Notes: generated from the letters alone by a model not told the origin. A DNA stretch of 64,000 nt from Zea mays (GCF_902167145.1 NC_050102.1:6696850-6760849), one strand, 5' to 3'. Positions 33,101 to 45,519 are shown, counted from the stretch's first letter. Numbers and translations: made by a program.

Positions 33101-33708
33101 ACTAGCCGTGCTCACGGTCATGAGCAGCTCGGACCCTCACATGATTAATTTATGGAACTTAAATTCAATTTGTCATATGCATTGCATCACAGGTGATGTT
33201 GTTACTTCTGTTCTACTATTTAATTGGGTTGGTATTTACTTATACTTAGTAATTGCTAATAAAATTTTGACCAACTTTAAAAGCAATGCTCAGCTCTAAC
33301 CATCCTCTTTGGTAAGCCTTACACTTCACGTGAGCTCCCACCTTTGGCGAGATCATGCACATTATTCCCCACAACTTGTTGAGCGATGAACGTATGTGAG
33401 CTCACTCTTGCTGTCTCACACCCCCCCACAGGTCAAGAGCAGGTACCACAGGATGAGGAGCTTGGTGGATGCTGTGATGAGTTCGTGAGTGGTCTAGGTC
33501 GTCGTCTCCCAGTCAACTTTGGGTTGCTGGACCGTTGTCTCCTTATAATGTAATTATTTACTTATTTTGTATAGAACTCCTGTTATGTAGTAAAGATGTG
33601 ACATTCGATCCTGTGCCATGATTCATCATATGTGTGAGACTTGGTCCCAGCACACCTGGTGATTATGTTTACGCCCGGGCTTTAGACCCCTAAAACCCGG
33701 GTGTTACA
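30108..33708 (+). repeat. 3' LTR of LTR element 2
   Basis: Same length as the 5' LTR and almost identical. It is preceded by the polypurine tract and followed by the target duplication AGTGG. Confidence 0.9.
31027..31221 (+). pseudogene. carB-like fragment: Carbamoyl-phosphate synthase fragment (3' LTR copy)
   Basis: Identical by eye to 26373-26567, as expected for the second LTR. It shows that the capture happened before this insertion and replicates with the element. Confidence 0.8.
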
Positions 33709-33996
33709 AGTGGTTAGCTCCAAATTTCTAGAGCAGGGGGCGTAGATTCAAGTGCTCGTTGTACACTATTTTTTGATATAATTATTGTTTATTTCTAAAT
33801 ATTAAGGTACATGTGGTCTGGTGTTAGCTACGTGAGCGGGGGTCGGGTGCTGGGCAGGCGCAGTAGCTGGCTGCGCGGGCGGGCGTGGGGCCCACAGGCA
33901 CGACCTCCGAGGCGAGGTGCTTGGGGCGGGCCCAGAGTGTCAGCACGGAGGGTGAAGACGTGGTATCACCAGTGCCCACATTAAGTTCTTAGTAGA

Positions 33997-34280
33997 ATAG
34001 TATAGATATAAATTAGTATAGATATTTATATAAAGTTTTTTAAAAACATAATTGTTGATTACAAATAGTTTTCAATAATTTTAGTTTTAAAAAGTTTTTC
34101 GATAAATGAAACAGTCACTGAGATTCAATATGCAATAGAGATTCAGATAACAATCCACCTCTATGATATTCTCAAAACTTCATGTAGCACACAATACTCC
34201 ATAGAAAATCTTTTATCTTGGCATTTTATTCACTTGGTGCCAAAAAAAATAAGAGGTTGAGATAAAAATTTTGACTTTTG
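33997..34280. other. AT-rich spacer
   Basis: No gene or element boundary recognised. Confidence 0.3.
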
Positions 34281-34920
34281 TTGTGCGCACTCTTGGGCAG
34301 GCGAACGATCTGACCTATCGGCCGGACGGTCCGCTCGTGCGCAGAATCAATTAGGGTTCTGAGTTTCTTGCGGGATTTGTTAGCTAAATCAGCGGAATTA
34401 ACTCGGGAACCGACTTGTAACGGATCCTAACCCCCTTTATATAGATGAAGGGCTACGACCGATTGAACTCCAACAATCGATCAAATCAAATCTACTTATC
34501 GTTTTTACCTTATGCATTAGGAGTAGCTCTAGTTTAGCCCTACTTTAGCCTCCCTCTACCTCAAATCTTCACCTTTCTTCGGTTCTACGTCGACTAGAGG
34601 TGTCTTGGGTGGCCTGCCGACGCCAAGACACACCCTAGGATCTCTCCTCCCCCGGCGAGGTCCCTCCCGGGAGGCAAGATCTAGGTCTGCTGCGAAGAAG
34701 AAGACCCTCTGCGCCATCGCGAACCGTCCGAGCCCCAGACGTGGACCATCCGGACGTATGCAGAGGAGGAGCCGCTCCTGCGCCAAGTTGCGGTCCATCC
34801 GCCCTATGTCGCGGACCGTCCACGCCTCCGCAGAGAGCCCCGCCAGGTGGTCCATCTCCAGTGTTTGGCGTCCAGATCGGTGCCAACACACTTTTGGCGA
34901 CTCCGCTGGAGAACTGATGT
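34281..34920 (+). mobile_element. Truncated LTR fragment with PBS-like junction
   Basis: GGACGGTCCGC-type motifs, a TATATAGATG promoter-like site (34,438) and CTTTTGGCGACTCCGCTGG at 34,892-34,910 resemble the LTR end and primer-binding junction of large grass retrotransposons. No partner LTR or coding region follows, so it is a fragment. Its boundaries are approximate. Confidence 0.35.
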
Positions 34921-35880
34921 CTAGATCTATTAAAAATCAGGCCCTCAAATGTTGGTTCTAAAGATCACACCGATATTTCCCAGAAAAATATCCTAAAGCC
35001 GACTGTTGAAAGTTTGACGGCTTAGGGGCAACAACAATACGAAGACTACATGTGTCAAGCGAAGGAGAAATTCTTGTCATAATACACGATGGATTGCCAC
35101 CAAAAGGTTGTCAAACATGGAGAGACCGACGTCGCGTCTCTTCTATCTTCGCTTCAAGTCCCCAACGTAAGTAAACCCGACGACATCTAATCTATTAAAC
35201 ATTATGTAGATCAGCAACATGATCAAATGAAACAACATAATGTAGGGTTAGAAGAATCAATTAGAAAATTAACACGTGCGTTGGAGAAGTCTGTTGCTCC
35301 TAGTTTTCCATCATATGAAACTAGGGGTGAAAACAGAAACGATAATTTCCGGATACCAGGAATCCTTTTCAAAATTTTACCGAAATTTAGGTCTAAACAG
35401 AAACGAAAATGGTTACTAAAAATACAGAAACTAAATCCTTAGAAAAAAATCGGAATCAGAAACAGTTTGGGCCTCTTCCGACCGTTTCCGGAAATTACCA
35501 TTTTTATTCAATATTTTACCTTTGGTAATAAATTCGGTATTTTTTCAGGAAAAATATTAAATCTGAACTGACCTTTATAAATTCATAATAAATTCTTCTT
35601 AGCTTAGAAAAATATGAAACTAATTTTGTTATGTTCCTAAAATCAAGATCTATCTAATGGTATATAGTTTAGAATCGTTTGAAACTTTTATAAATCTTGT
35701 TTATGTTTTCTTACCTGTTATTACTCTTGAACATATATTCATAATTTTCTTACCTGTTATTACATATATCATTATACACATTTTGATTCTCCTTTATTGA
35801 AATACATAATAACGATTTTATTACTATTGTATACTTCTTGCCTTATATATAGAGAAGGCTCCAACTCCTATCTCTCACTC
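34921..35880. other. Retroelement debris
   Basis: A short gag-like stretch (about 35,210-35,320, EESIRKLTRALEKS) is followed at 35,322 by TAGGGGTGAAAAC. That motif resembles a hAT-type terminus but I found no partner end. The rest is AT-rich and non-coding. Confidence 0.3.
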
Positions 35881-36060
35881 TTATCTTTGTGATTATATGT
35901 TGACATGTGATCAAGGCAAGCTAGTTGTAAAATATGTTGGTGCCTACACTAACAGGAAAATCATAAAAAAGAGTGTGTGGGTACCAAAGGCTATTACTAA
36001 CACTCAAGGATCCAATTCAATTTGGGTTCCTAAAAGCATAGCCTAAATTTGTGGTTGCAG

Positions 36061-39001
36061 GTCTACTCCTCTAGTGGATCAAGCTGGGTGTTTAATAGTG
36101 GATGTGCAAATCACATGACCGAGGAGAAGGACATGTTTCAAACCTTACATCTAACCCAAGAGTCACAAGAGATTGTGTTTGGAGATAGTGGGAACGGAGA
36201 GGTGATTGGTATTGGTAACATTCCTATCTCAAACTATCAATCACTCTCTAATGTTCTATTAGTTGATTCCTTGAGTTAATCTGCTATTTGTTTCACAAAT
36301 GTGTGGAATGGGTTTTGGTTGTTTATTTACAAATATGTGTGTGAAAATCCTTACAAGGGAGGATTCCTCTATTGCCTTTACGGGTTGGTTGATAGGAAAG
36401 CTCTATCTTGTTGACTTTAGAACAATTGGAGTGTCATCCGATACTTGTTTAGTGGCAAAATCCGACAAGGGTTGGACTGACCAATGTTGTTTTTGAGAAA
36501 GACAGGGTTTGTTGACAGGCAAGCTCTATCTTGGCAGAGGAACTTGGCCAAACTTCAAAAGGATGGACACATTGTTGGACTCACTAATGTTGTTTTTGAG
36601 AAAGACAGGGTTTGTGGAGCATGCCAAGCAGAAAAGCAACATGGCGCTCCACATCATCCAAAAGAATGTAGTCACTACCAAGAGACCATTGAAGCTTCTG
36701 TACATGGATCTCTTCGGGCCTGTGGCCTACATAAGCATTGGCGGTAACAAACACGGTCTAGTAATTGTTGATGATTTTTCTCGCTTCACTTGGGTTTTAT
36801 TTTTGAGTGACAAAGGTGAAACTCAAGAGATACTTAAGAAGTGCAGCAAGCGAGCTCAAAATGAGTTTTATCTGAAGATCAAGAAGGTGAGAAGTGACAA
36901 CAGGACCGAGTTCAAGAACACTGGTGTGGAAGAGTTCTTGGTTGAAGACGGGATCAAGCATGAGTTTTCTGTTCTCTACACTCCACAACAAAATGGTGTT
37001 GCGGAGATAAAGAACCAAACTCTCATTGAGGCTGCAAGGATCATGTTGGATGAGTACAAGACACTAGACAACTTTTGGGCCGAAGCGGTCAATATGGCGT
37101 GTCATGCAATCAACTGCATCTACCTTCACAAGATCTACAAGATGACTGCTTATGAATTACTCACTGGTAACAAACCCAAAGTTGATTAGTTTAGAGTTTT
37201 TGGTTATAGATGTTTCATTCTTAACAAGAAAACTAAGAGCTCAAAGTTTGCTCCTAAAGTAGACGAGGGATTCTTGCTTGGTTATGCATCAAACGCTCAT
37301 GGATACCATGTTTTAAACAATTCCACGGGTCTTGTTGAAATAGCGTAGATGTGAGATTTGATGAATCTAATGGCTCGCAAGGGCATGTCTCTAGTGATGT
37401 TGCAGGAAATGAAAAACCACCTTGTGAGGCCATCAAGGAGCTTGCAATAGGTGAAGTCAAGCCCCAAGAGAAGGACGATGACGAAAGAAGAATTTGGATG
37501 ACAAATGAGGTCATTGATGGAATTATAAAGGTGACGGGTAATGGACCTTCCACCCAAGTAAATCCATCAACCTCAAGTCACCCAATTCTTGAAGAATCCA
37601 TCCAACCACAAGACATGCCAAGTGTTGATGAGCATGAAGATGTGGAAGACTGTGAAGTCCCTCTTGAACAAGAGGATGATGGACCAATTCAACATTGACT
37701 TTGGGGAAACCTATGCACTAGTAGCAAGGTTAGAGTCCATAAGAATATTAATTGCCTATGCTACTAACCATTATTTTAAATTGTATCAAATGAACGTCAA
37801 GAGTGCATTCCTAAATGGCCCACTGCAAGAGTTGGTCTATGTGGAGCAACCGCCGGGCTTTGAAGATCTAAAGAAGCCAAACCATGTTTTCCTCCTCCAC
37901 AAAGCACTCTATAGGCTCAAACAAGCCCTTAGAGCTTAGTATGAGTGTCTTAAAGATTTCTTACTTAAGAATAGTTTTGAAATAGGAAAAGCGAACTCTA
38001 CTTTATTTACTCGCAAAGTAGATAATGAATTATTTGTGTGCCAAATATATGTCGATGACATTATATTTGGTAGTACTAATGAGAAGTTTTGTGAGTAATT
38101 TAGTAGGGTCATGACAGATAGGTTCGAGATGTCTATGATGGGTGAGCTCAAGTTCTTCCTGGGGTTCCAAGTGAAACAGTTAAGGGAAGGAACTTTTATG
38201 TGCCAGACCAAGTACACACAAGACATGTTGAAGAAGTTTGGCATAGAAAAGGCGAAGCCCACCAATACACCAATGGCTTCAAATGGGCATCTCGACCTAA
38301 ATGAAGAAGGTAAACATGTCGATCAAAAGCTCTATAGATCTAGGATAGGTTTACTGCTTTACTTATGTGCATCTAGACCTGACATAATGTTAAGTGTGTG
38401 CATGTATGCTTGTTTTCAAGCTAACCCAAAAGAGTGTCATTTAGTGGCCGTTAAGAGAATCTTAAGATATCTAGTTCACACCCAAAACTTAGGGCTTTGG
38501 TATCCCAAAGGCTCCTTTTTCGATTTACTTGGCTATTCTGACTCAGATTATGCTGGTTGCAAAGTGGATCGAAAAGGCACCATGGGGACTTTCTAATTCC
38601 TTGGGCAGTCTTTGGTGTCATGGAGTTCTAAGAAACAAAATTATGTTGCACTTTCCACTGCAGAAGCTGAGTACATAGCAGCCGATGCATGTTGTGCCTA
38701 GTTGCTAAGGATGAAGCAAACCTTGAGGGACTTTGGTTGTGAGTTTAATAGAATTCTGCTACTTTGTGATAATGAGAGTTCCATTAAACTTGCAAAGAAT
38801 CCCATGCAACACTCTAGAACTAAACACATTGATATTAGACATCATTTCTTGAGAGGCCATGAAGCCAAAGGAGATATCGAATTACGTCACGTAAACACCA
38901 AAAATCAACTAGCCGATGTCTTCACCAAACCTCTTGATGAGACTAGGTTTTGCTTTCTTAGGAGTGAACTAAATATTTTGGATTCTCGTAACGTCTCTTG
39001 A
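36061..39001 (+). pseudogene. pol: Broken copia pol (protease, integrase, RT, RNase H)
   Basis: Recognisable blocks run in the copia order. A protease site has NSG where the catalytic DSG is expected. The integrase core shows VIVDDFSRFTW and RSDNRTEF. The RT shows [12 protein letters not shown] (about 37,785) and IYVDDIIFG (about 38,046). RNase H ends with LADVFTKPLDE (about 38,915). Stops and frameshifts occur at about 36,280, 37,187, 37,345, 37,938 and 38,098, so no polyprotein can be made. It ends near 39,001 with NILDSRN, the same C-terminus as the intact Sirevirus pol. Confidence 0.8.
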
Positions 39002-42000
39002 GGGCCTGCACACAAAATTGTTTGAGATAGATTCTATGTTTTGTTAAATTTTAAAACTGTATAAAAACATATATTTCTATCTATAAATCCCTAAATTTGG
39101 TTGAGAATGGCAATAATAATAGCCATATAAAAATCTCAATCTTCTTGAAGTTCACTGGTGAAAACCAATTGAACTTCAGTTCAATCCGGTCCCTCGTCAA
39201 AGTCAACTGACATCTTTTATGACCTGTCTGCTTTGCTCCTGTTAGTCTGCTCTGCTATCAGTCTGACAGTCAGGCACCTCTGACAGAGTGACAGGTGGCG
39301 ATTGAACCGGACCTACCCCCCGGTTCAACTGGTTTTCACCAGCGGCGCCCAGGGTTTAAACCCTCTCCCCAATTTGACTCAGTTTTCTCCAACCTAGTCG
39401 CCTCTAGCTCGAGTCTTCTCTCTCTATTTCCTCTCCAATCCCTTAAATCCACCCACTCAAATCACTTGAAACTTGGAGGGATTACTCCTAGGGAGATGCT
39501 CCTCCATTTCCACCTCTTCGGTTGTAGTTTCATCAACCGAATTCTTAGATCCAGGTAGCTCTCCATTTTCACTCTTTTGCCTCGATCTATATTTCTAGGA
39601 ATCTTTTTCTGAATCCGTTTGAGGAGAAGGCTAGTTGGTTCATATGGAACACTTGCTTAAAGAAGTTTAGCCTTGTTGTACACATTTGTTAAGGTAGATT
39701 GTGTGTTGTGTTCATGTACAGTTGAACTATTCATATGAACGGTTGAACTGCACATGTCACTCAAACCTTCTCCTTTGCATATGTTATTTCTTACATTTAA
39801 CAAATCCACCTCATACCTTGTTTATTCATCTAATTCAAGATGGTTCGTCATCGGAATCCATTAGTCATTGATTTCAGCAGAAGCAACAGTGATGAACAGG
39901 AGATTCAGGAGGAATCTCTGGTTCCCTCTCCTCCTCCTCGTCGATCCCTCTCCAAAAGGGGTCAAGAGTGTGGCAAGATTGAGGGGGAGGGACCCTCTTG
40001 ACCTTCCCAACCTTCTCAGGGGAGGCAAAAGGTGTCCGCCTCTCGCTCTCGACGAGGGGCATCTTCTGCTGGGGGGGTCTTCCTATTCAAGAGAAAGATG
40101 ACTCTCTAGATGACTTCGTCAATCTTCCACCTCTAGATGCTCCTATTGTTGAAGGTCTCAGTCCGCATTAAGCCAATGTGTCTCAGGGCCCTCATGATGA
40201 CCTGACCGACTTTAGTGCAAGGGCAGTCGATGTTCTCTAGGAGCTGAGGTTCACCAACCCCACTCTTGCTCCCAAGCACCACCCAGGGTTCATGATCCAA
40301 GGTTCTGGAATCTCTTTCAAGATAACTTCTATAATTATGTTATTCTTACCAAGAAGCACCCAATCATTAGGCATAGAGTGATTGATTGGGAAGGTTGTGA
40401 AAATATAAATGATGCTGATATGATTCGGGTTCTAAGAGCATGCGAGCAGAAGGGGATGAAGGATATCTTGACTATGGAACATCCATGGAATGATGAGGTT
40501 ATTACTCAGTTCTATGCAACTCTTTGGATAAAGAAGGTTGATGAGGAAGCGGATGCGTACGATCACCCAGTCATGTACTTCTACCTCTAGGGAGTTTGAC
40601 ACAAAGTATGTTATCATCGTTTTGATCATATCATGGGTTTCTCTGACGAGAACATCAAAGGGAGGAACCTTCGGGTTCATGATATTCGTCAACCCAGGTG
40701 TGAAGAGCAGGAAGTGGTGCATATCTCAAATGAGAGGGTACTAGATTACTTCTAACATGTACAGGTACTATCAGTACCTCAACTCATTATCCAGGATGAC
40801 AATCCTTCTTAAGCAAGGCAACCAGATGAATGTCCTTGGGGAGAGTCATGTCTTTATCATGCTTATGACTCCTACCTGCACCGGCAAGATCAATGTTTTT
40901 GATACGATCTAGGAAGAGATTATTCGAGCATCTTGGTCACCACTGAAGGCTTGCCTTCATGCACCCTTCATCATGAAGATGATCGAAGTAGTCACCTAGG
41001 TTCGCTATGAGAAGCCAGTCAAGCATTTCCATTATGTTCCTTATTGGGTTGATTCCAACAATCCAGCGGCAAGGTCGAAGTGGGCTCCAGCTAGTTCAAG
41101 TGGTCATGCGTCTTTTGATGAGCCACCACCTCAGCATCCTCTCGTGCTATTGCCGCTTCTCATTTGATGGATCGTGGCAGTCGAGGAAGAGGCCAGGGCA
41201 GGGGTCGGGGATGAGGTTTGTTTATGTGTCTGGCCAAGGGCATCGCCAAGGTTTTTGCCATGTGTCGCAATCGTGGTGTTGATGAGGCTATGCACCGACG
41301 TGAGACTCGGGCCCTTCATGATGACATGTGAAGCTTTGTAGCTTCCATTGGACATCCCATGCCACAACAACCTCCTCCTATTCCAATTCCTGTATACCCA
41401 GAAAATCTCAATGAATGGCACCAACAAGAAAAATGGCATGTCATTTATCACTCAGGAAGATGAGGAAGAGAATTATGATGATTCATCTTACTTCCAGTCT
41501 ACTCCTGCTGCCGCTCTAGGACCCATTCCAGGTGATCCCAGACCATCTGGCTCTACTCATCCTCCTCCTCTGTCACCTTTTTAGGGTCCTCTCTCTTCTG
41601 CCTATCCTCCTTCTAACGACCCTCCTTGGGACTCATCGTATGAAGAGGAGATGGTCCATGCCTTCTTCGCGGCTTATCCTCCCTATCCTCCTCCACTTGG
41701 TCCCTATGGTGGTAGTGACCCTAGTGGCTGATGAGTTTATGTGCCTCTCTCTTCTTTGGTACTTGTTGACAAAAAGGGGGAGAACTTCTAGAGGATATTA
41801 AGACAAAGATTGAAGCCCGTAGCAGGATGGTCGTCAGTGTGGCCTTGACCTTCTATTTTTTATGTAATTTACAGTTATGTATTGAACTCTTGGTTTGTAA
41901 TGAGTACTTTATGTTGAGTTATGATGGTCATTGGGCCATAGATATCATTTTTATAATCTCATCTATTGTAATAGCTAGATGAACATCTGTGATGCTTGAT

Positions 42001-42310
42001 TCTACTATTTGCTACTGTTAATTTCTCCTTTATGATATGTGATGAGATTTGTAAAATTGTTGTCATGTGCATCAAAAATTTTATATGGCACTATTTGCAC
42101 ACCTCGGATAATTGTATATAGTGTGGACTTGTCCACTTACTCCAAATGTGTCGCAAGCTTGACATGTTAAGTCATCATTGTAATTCAAAGCGAACGCACA
42201 CATTTAGGGGAAGCCACATATGTACAATTATCCAAAAGCATTTAATTTCTTCAAATATTAATCTTTTTTGACCTTATGTGTTTTGGCATCAATCACCATA
42301 AAGGGGAGAT
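39002..42310 (+). pseudogene. Post-pol (env-like position) region and polypurine tract
   Basis: Sireviruses often carry an extra ORF between pol and the 3' LTR. Here a start at 39840 (MVRHRNPLVIDFSRS) opens a decayed reading region to about 41,750. It includes RVIDWEGCENINDADMIRVL and, later, a proline- and tyrosine-rich tail (PPSNDPPWD-like). Stops break it repeatedly. I see no clear transmembrane or fusion segment, so the position alone suggests the label and a gag-like or unknown role is equally possible. The last bases are the polypurine tract. Confidence 0.4.
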
Positions 42311-43593
42311 TGTAAGTGCAATCAACCTTAATTGAGGGTTTTGGTGATTAAATGACAAAACAAATAAGGTTTTTAACAAGTTTTCTCCTAGTGTATATTT
42401 AGTTTCAGTAACTATAAAATAAGTAGCAACTTTAATTGATAAATGAAAAAGGAAGTATCAAGGACAAAGGAAATACATCAAGTGATGCCTTGAAAAGATT
42501 CCATGCGACGATCATGTAAAACTTTCTAAATTTCTTGAGTCGCAGGATTTTTTCCCTTGGTAGTTTTCACACAAATAATGGTGTTTGGTATTGTTCAAGC
42601 CTCTAAATTCAAAAGCTATTTTGAAAACCAAATTCTTTGGACACTATGTGAGTTCGACTGATGTTAGGTTTGAGAGACGGAGAGTCTTCCTATTGAGAAG
42701 CAGCTAAACTTTCTTTCAGAAAAGTTCAACTTGACTTCAGATGAGTTGATCTTGTCTCCAGAACATTTGAAATTGACTTCAACTGAGTTGAGCTTTTCTT
42801 TAGAACAGTTGAACTTGACTTCATTTGAGTTGAGCTTTTCTCTAGAACAACTCCACTTGACTTCAACTGAGAAACTCTCTAGTCAAAACCAGTTGAACCT
42901 GCCTCAGGGCCATTGAACTTGGGTTTTCTCTCCAAACCTCTCTTGTCGATACAAGTTGAACTGGCCCCAGGGGTGGTTAAACCGGTGTCAGGGTCAGCTG
43001 ACCAGTCTGACTTCCTCTCTGCCAGTCTGACTGGCATTCTCACTATCAATCTGACCTCTAGGCGATTGAACCGGCCCTAGGGACGGTTCAACCAGTCTTA
43101 GACCATTTGACCATAGTCAAACTACCCATTTTGAACTAGGTCAAAACCAGTTCAACTAGGAATTAGGGGCAGTTCAACCAGCCTTGCACAAAAAAGTTCA
43201 GCCCAACAGCTCTTTTTGAGGTGACTCTATAAATACCCCTACATACCTCTCTCTCCTCATTGACTTAGGTCACTTCTCATACTTATTGCTCACCTAACTT
43301 GAGACAAAGCACTCTCCCTCTCTCTCTCTCTCACTCGATCTAGCTCTTAAATCAATCGGTTGAAGGAGCCCCTTTGGTGTGTGGTTTGTGCTTGTGACCT
43401 TCAGATTTGGTTTTCCTCTCCCTTCTCTTTCACATCTCTTGAGATTGTTGCAAACACCTCTTGTGCGAACTTGTTGTTCTAGGAACCTTCGAGTTCCTTG
43501 ATGGATTGAGGTTGCTTGGGAGTCTCCAAAGTTGTGAACGACCCCAAGAAGTTTGTATCACCCGCTCTTGTGAGCAGATTTGAGAAAAGATTT
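42311..43593 (+). repeat. 3' LTR of the decayed copia element, first part
   Basis: It starts TGTAAGTGCAATC directly after the polypurine tract and continues at 56421-56888 beyond the nested insertion, giving about 1.75 kb in total. It contains several TTGAACCGG/CCGGTTCAA-like inverted motifs (42,900-43,190) and a TATA-like CTATAAATACC at about 43,227. Confidence 0.65.
42731..42877. repeat. 42-bp tandem repeat (3.5 copies)
   Basis: Units at 42731, 42773, 42815 and 42857 begin TTGACTTCA and contain GAGTTGAGCTTTTCT and AGAACA. The 42-bp length keeps a frame open by chance (14-residue period). It lies in the copia LTR. Confidence 0.75.
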
Positions 43594-44253
43594 TGAAGCG
43601 TCCCGATCCTCTGGGACTCAAATGTGATACAATTACTAGTCCCAGGAGGCTAGTAAACACATTTATACATCAGATGATTTCAGATCTGCTTAAACGAGAC
43701 AAACCTATAAAGGTGACGATCAACTTTAAGAGTTGGTCCACAACTCGGGACATATCATCAGAGTGGGGCTGAAGCAGCCTGATATACGCAGCGAAGCAAA
43801 TCAGCGGTCCAACAGCCACAGGCAAGGTTGGGAACAGTCGTAACTCTTACCCGATCTCCTTTTTCTGAAAAACAACAAATAAGCAAGGGTGAGTACAAAC
43901 GTACTCAGCAGCCCACCTTCACCCGCGGAATGGGAAATCAGATATAATGCATGGAATATGTGGAGCTAAGGATATTTGCAGAAACATCAATATTTTATGC
44001 AGGGTTGTTTTTGAAAAACATTTTGTATTTTGCAAAGCGCATCCTCTCCAAAAGGAGCAGGAAGTTTTTCAGTATTATAACAAAATCCCCTGGACTGAAC
44101 CATCCAGGTATCTCAGCAGTTCCCACTGGTTTTCATTTTCAAAAACAACTACTGGACTTCCCGTCCACCATAGCTCACGGTTCAACAGCCAGACCTTTTA
44201 AAAACCACTTTTCAAAAGCATCTTTTTTTAAAACAAAACATTAATTGCCATAC

Positions 44254-45519
44254 TGATAGTCGCCTAGAGGGGGGTGAATAGGGCGAAACTGAAATTCTCA
44301 AAAATAATCACAACTACAAGCCGGGTTAGCGTTAGAGATATAATCAAGTCCGCGAGAGAGGGTGCAAAACAAATCGCAAGCGAATAAAGAGTGTGACACA
44401 CGGATTTGTTTTACCGAGGTTCGGTTCTCGCAAACCTACTCCCCGTTGAGGTGGTCACAAAGACCGGGTCTCTTTCAACCCTTTCCCTCTCTCAAACGGT
44501 CCCTCGGACCGAGTGAGCTTTCTCTTCTCAATCACTTGGAACACAAAGTTCCTACAAGGACCACCACAATATTGGTGTCTCTTGCCTCAATTACAAGTGA
44601 GTTTGATTGCAAGAAAGAATCAAGAAAGAAGAAAGCAATCCAAGCGCAAGAGCTCGAAAGAACACAAGCAAATCTCTCTCACTAGTCACTAAAGCTTTGT
44701 GTGGAATTTGGGAGAGGATTTGATCTCTTGAGTGTGTCTAGAATTGAATGCCTAACTCTTGTAAGTGGTTGGAAGTGTGAAAACTTGGATGCAATGAATG
44801 GTGGGTGGTTGGGGGTATTTATAGCCCCAACCACCAAACTAGCCGTTTGGTGGGGCTGACTGTCGTATGGTGCACCGGACAGTCCGGTGCACACCGGACA
44901 TGTCCGGTGCGCCAGCCATGTTACCAAAGCCGTTGGGATTCGACCGTTGGAGCACTGTCTTCTGGGCCCGCCTGGATGTCCGGTGGCGCACCGGACATGT
45001 ACTGTAGAGTGTCCGGTGCGCCAGCATGGGCGTGCCTGACTTCTGCGCGCGCTGGCGCGCATTCAATGCGCTGCAGGTAGCCATTAGCGCCGAAATATCC
45101 GTTGCTTCGTTGTCACACCGGACAGTCCGGTGAATTATAGCGGACTAGCCGTTGCGAATTTCCGAAGCTGGCGAGTTCCGGAGGCCGCTCTTCCTTGGAG
45201 CACCGGACAGTCCGGTGAATTATAGCGAAGCGCCTCTGGATTTTCCCGAAGGTGACGAGTTTGACTTGGAGTCCTCTGGTGCACCGGACATTGTCCGGTG
45301 GTGCACCGGACAGTCCGGTGCGCCAGACCAGAGGTGCCTTCGGTTGTCCCTTTGCTCTTTTGTTGAACCCAATACTTGGTCTTTTTATTGGCTAAGTGTG
45401 AACCTTTGGCACCTGTATAACTTGTACACTAGAGCAAACTAGTTAGTCCAATTATTTGTGTTGGACAATTCAACCACCAAAATCAATTAGGAAATAGGTG
45501 TGACCCTAATTCCCTTTCA
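44254..45519 (-). repeat. 3' LTR of the Sirevirus
   Basis: 1,266 bp. Palindromic CACCGGAC...GTCCGGTG clusters lie at about 44,873-45,010 and 45,115-45,330. It lacks about 20 bp present in the other LTR near 53,280. Confidence 0.9.

Larger units (their letters stand above)
25453..33708 (+). mobile_element. Non-autonomous Ty3/gypsy-type LTR retrotransposon 2
   Basis: This is a complete 8,256-bp element with target duplication AGTGG (25448-25452 and 33709-33713) and two LTRs of 3,601 bp. The internal region is 1,054 bp (29054-30107). A primer-binding site TGGTATCAGAG (29058-29068) and a polypurine tract AAGGGGGGTAGAATT (30093-30107) fix the plus orientation. There is no gag-pol. I see only two substitutions and two homopolymer changes between the LTRs, so it is very young. 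Large parts of the LTR (about 27,790-29,053) and interior match LTR element 1 in inverse orientation, but the first 2.3 kb of the LTR differs. The two are therefore separate subfamilies of one lineage. Confidence 0.9.
25334..33996 (-). mobile_element. Helitron B, split by LTR element 2
   Basis: The minus-strand 5' end is TCTACTAAGAACTTAATG at 33996. The 3' end at 25334 reads GTAGCAAATCACGGGCAAC then TGGTTAG|T, sharing the family signature of Helitron X. Removing the LTR element leaves only about 400 bp, so this is a small non-autonomous Helitron containing a tRNA-like segment and GC-rich sequence also found at 25,080-25,320. Confidence 0.45.
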
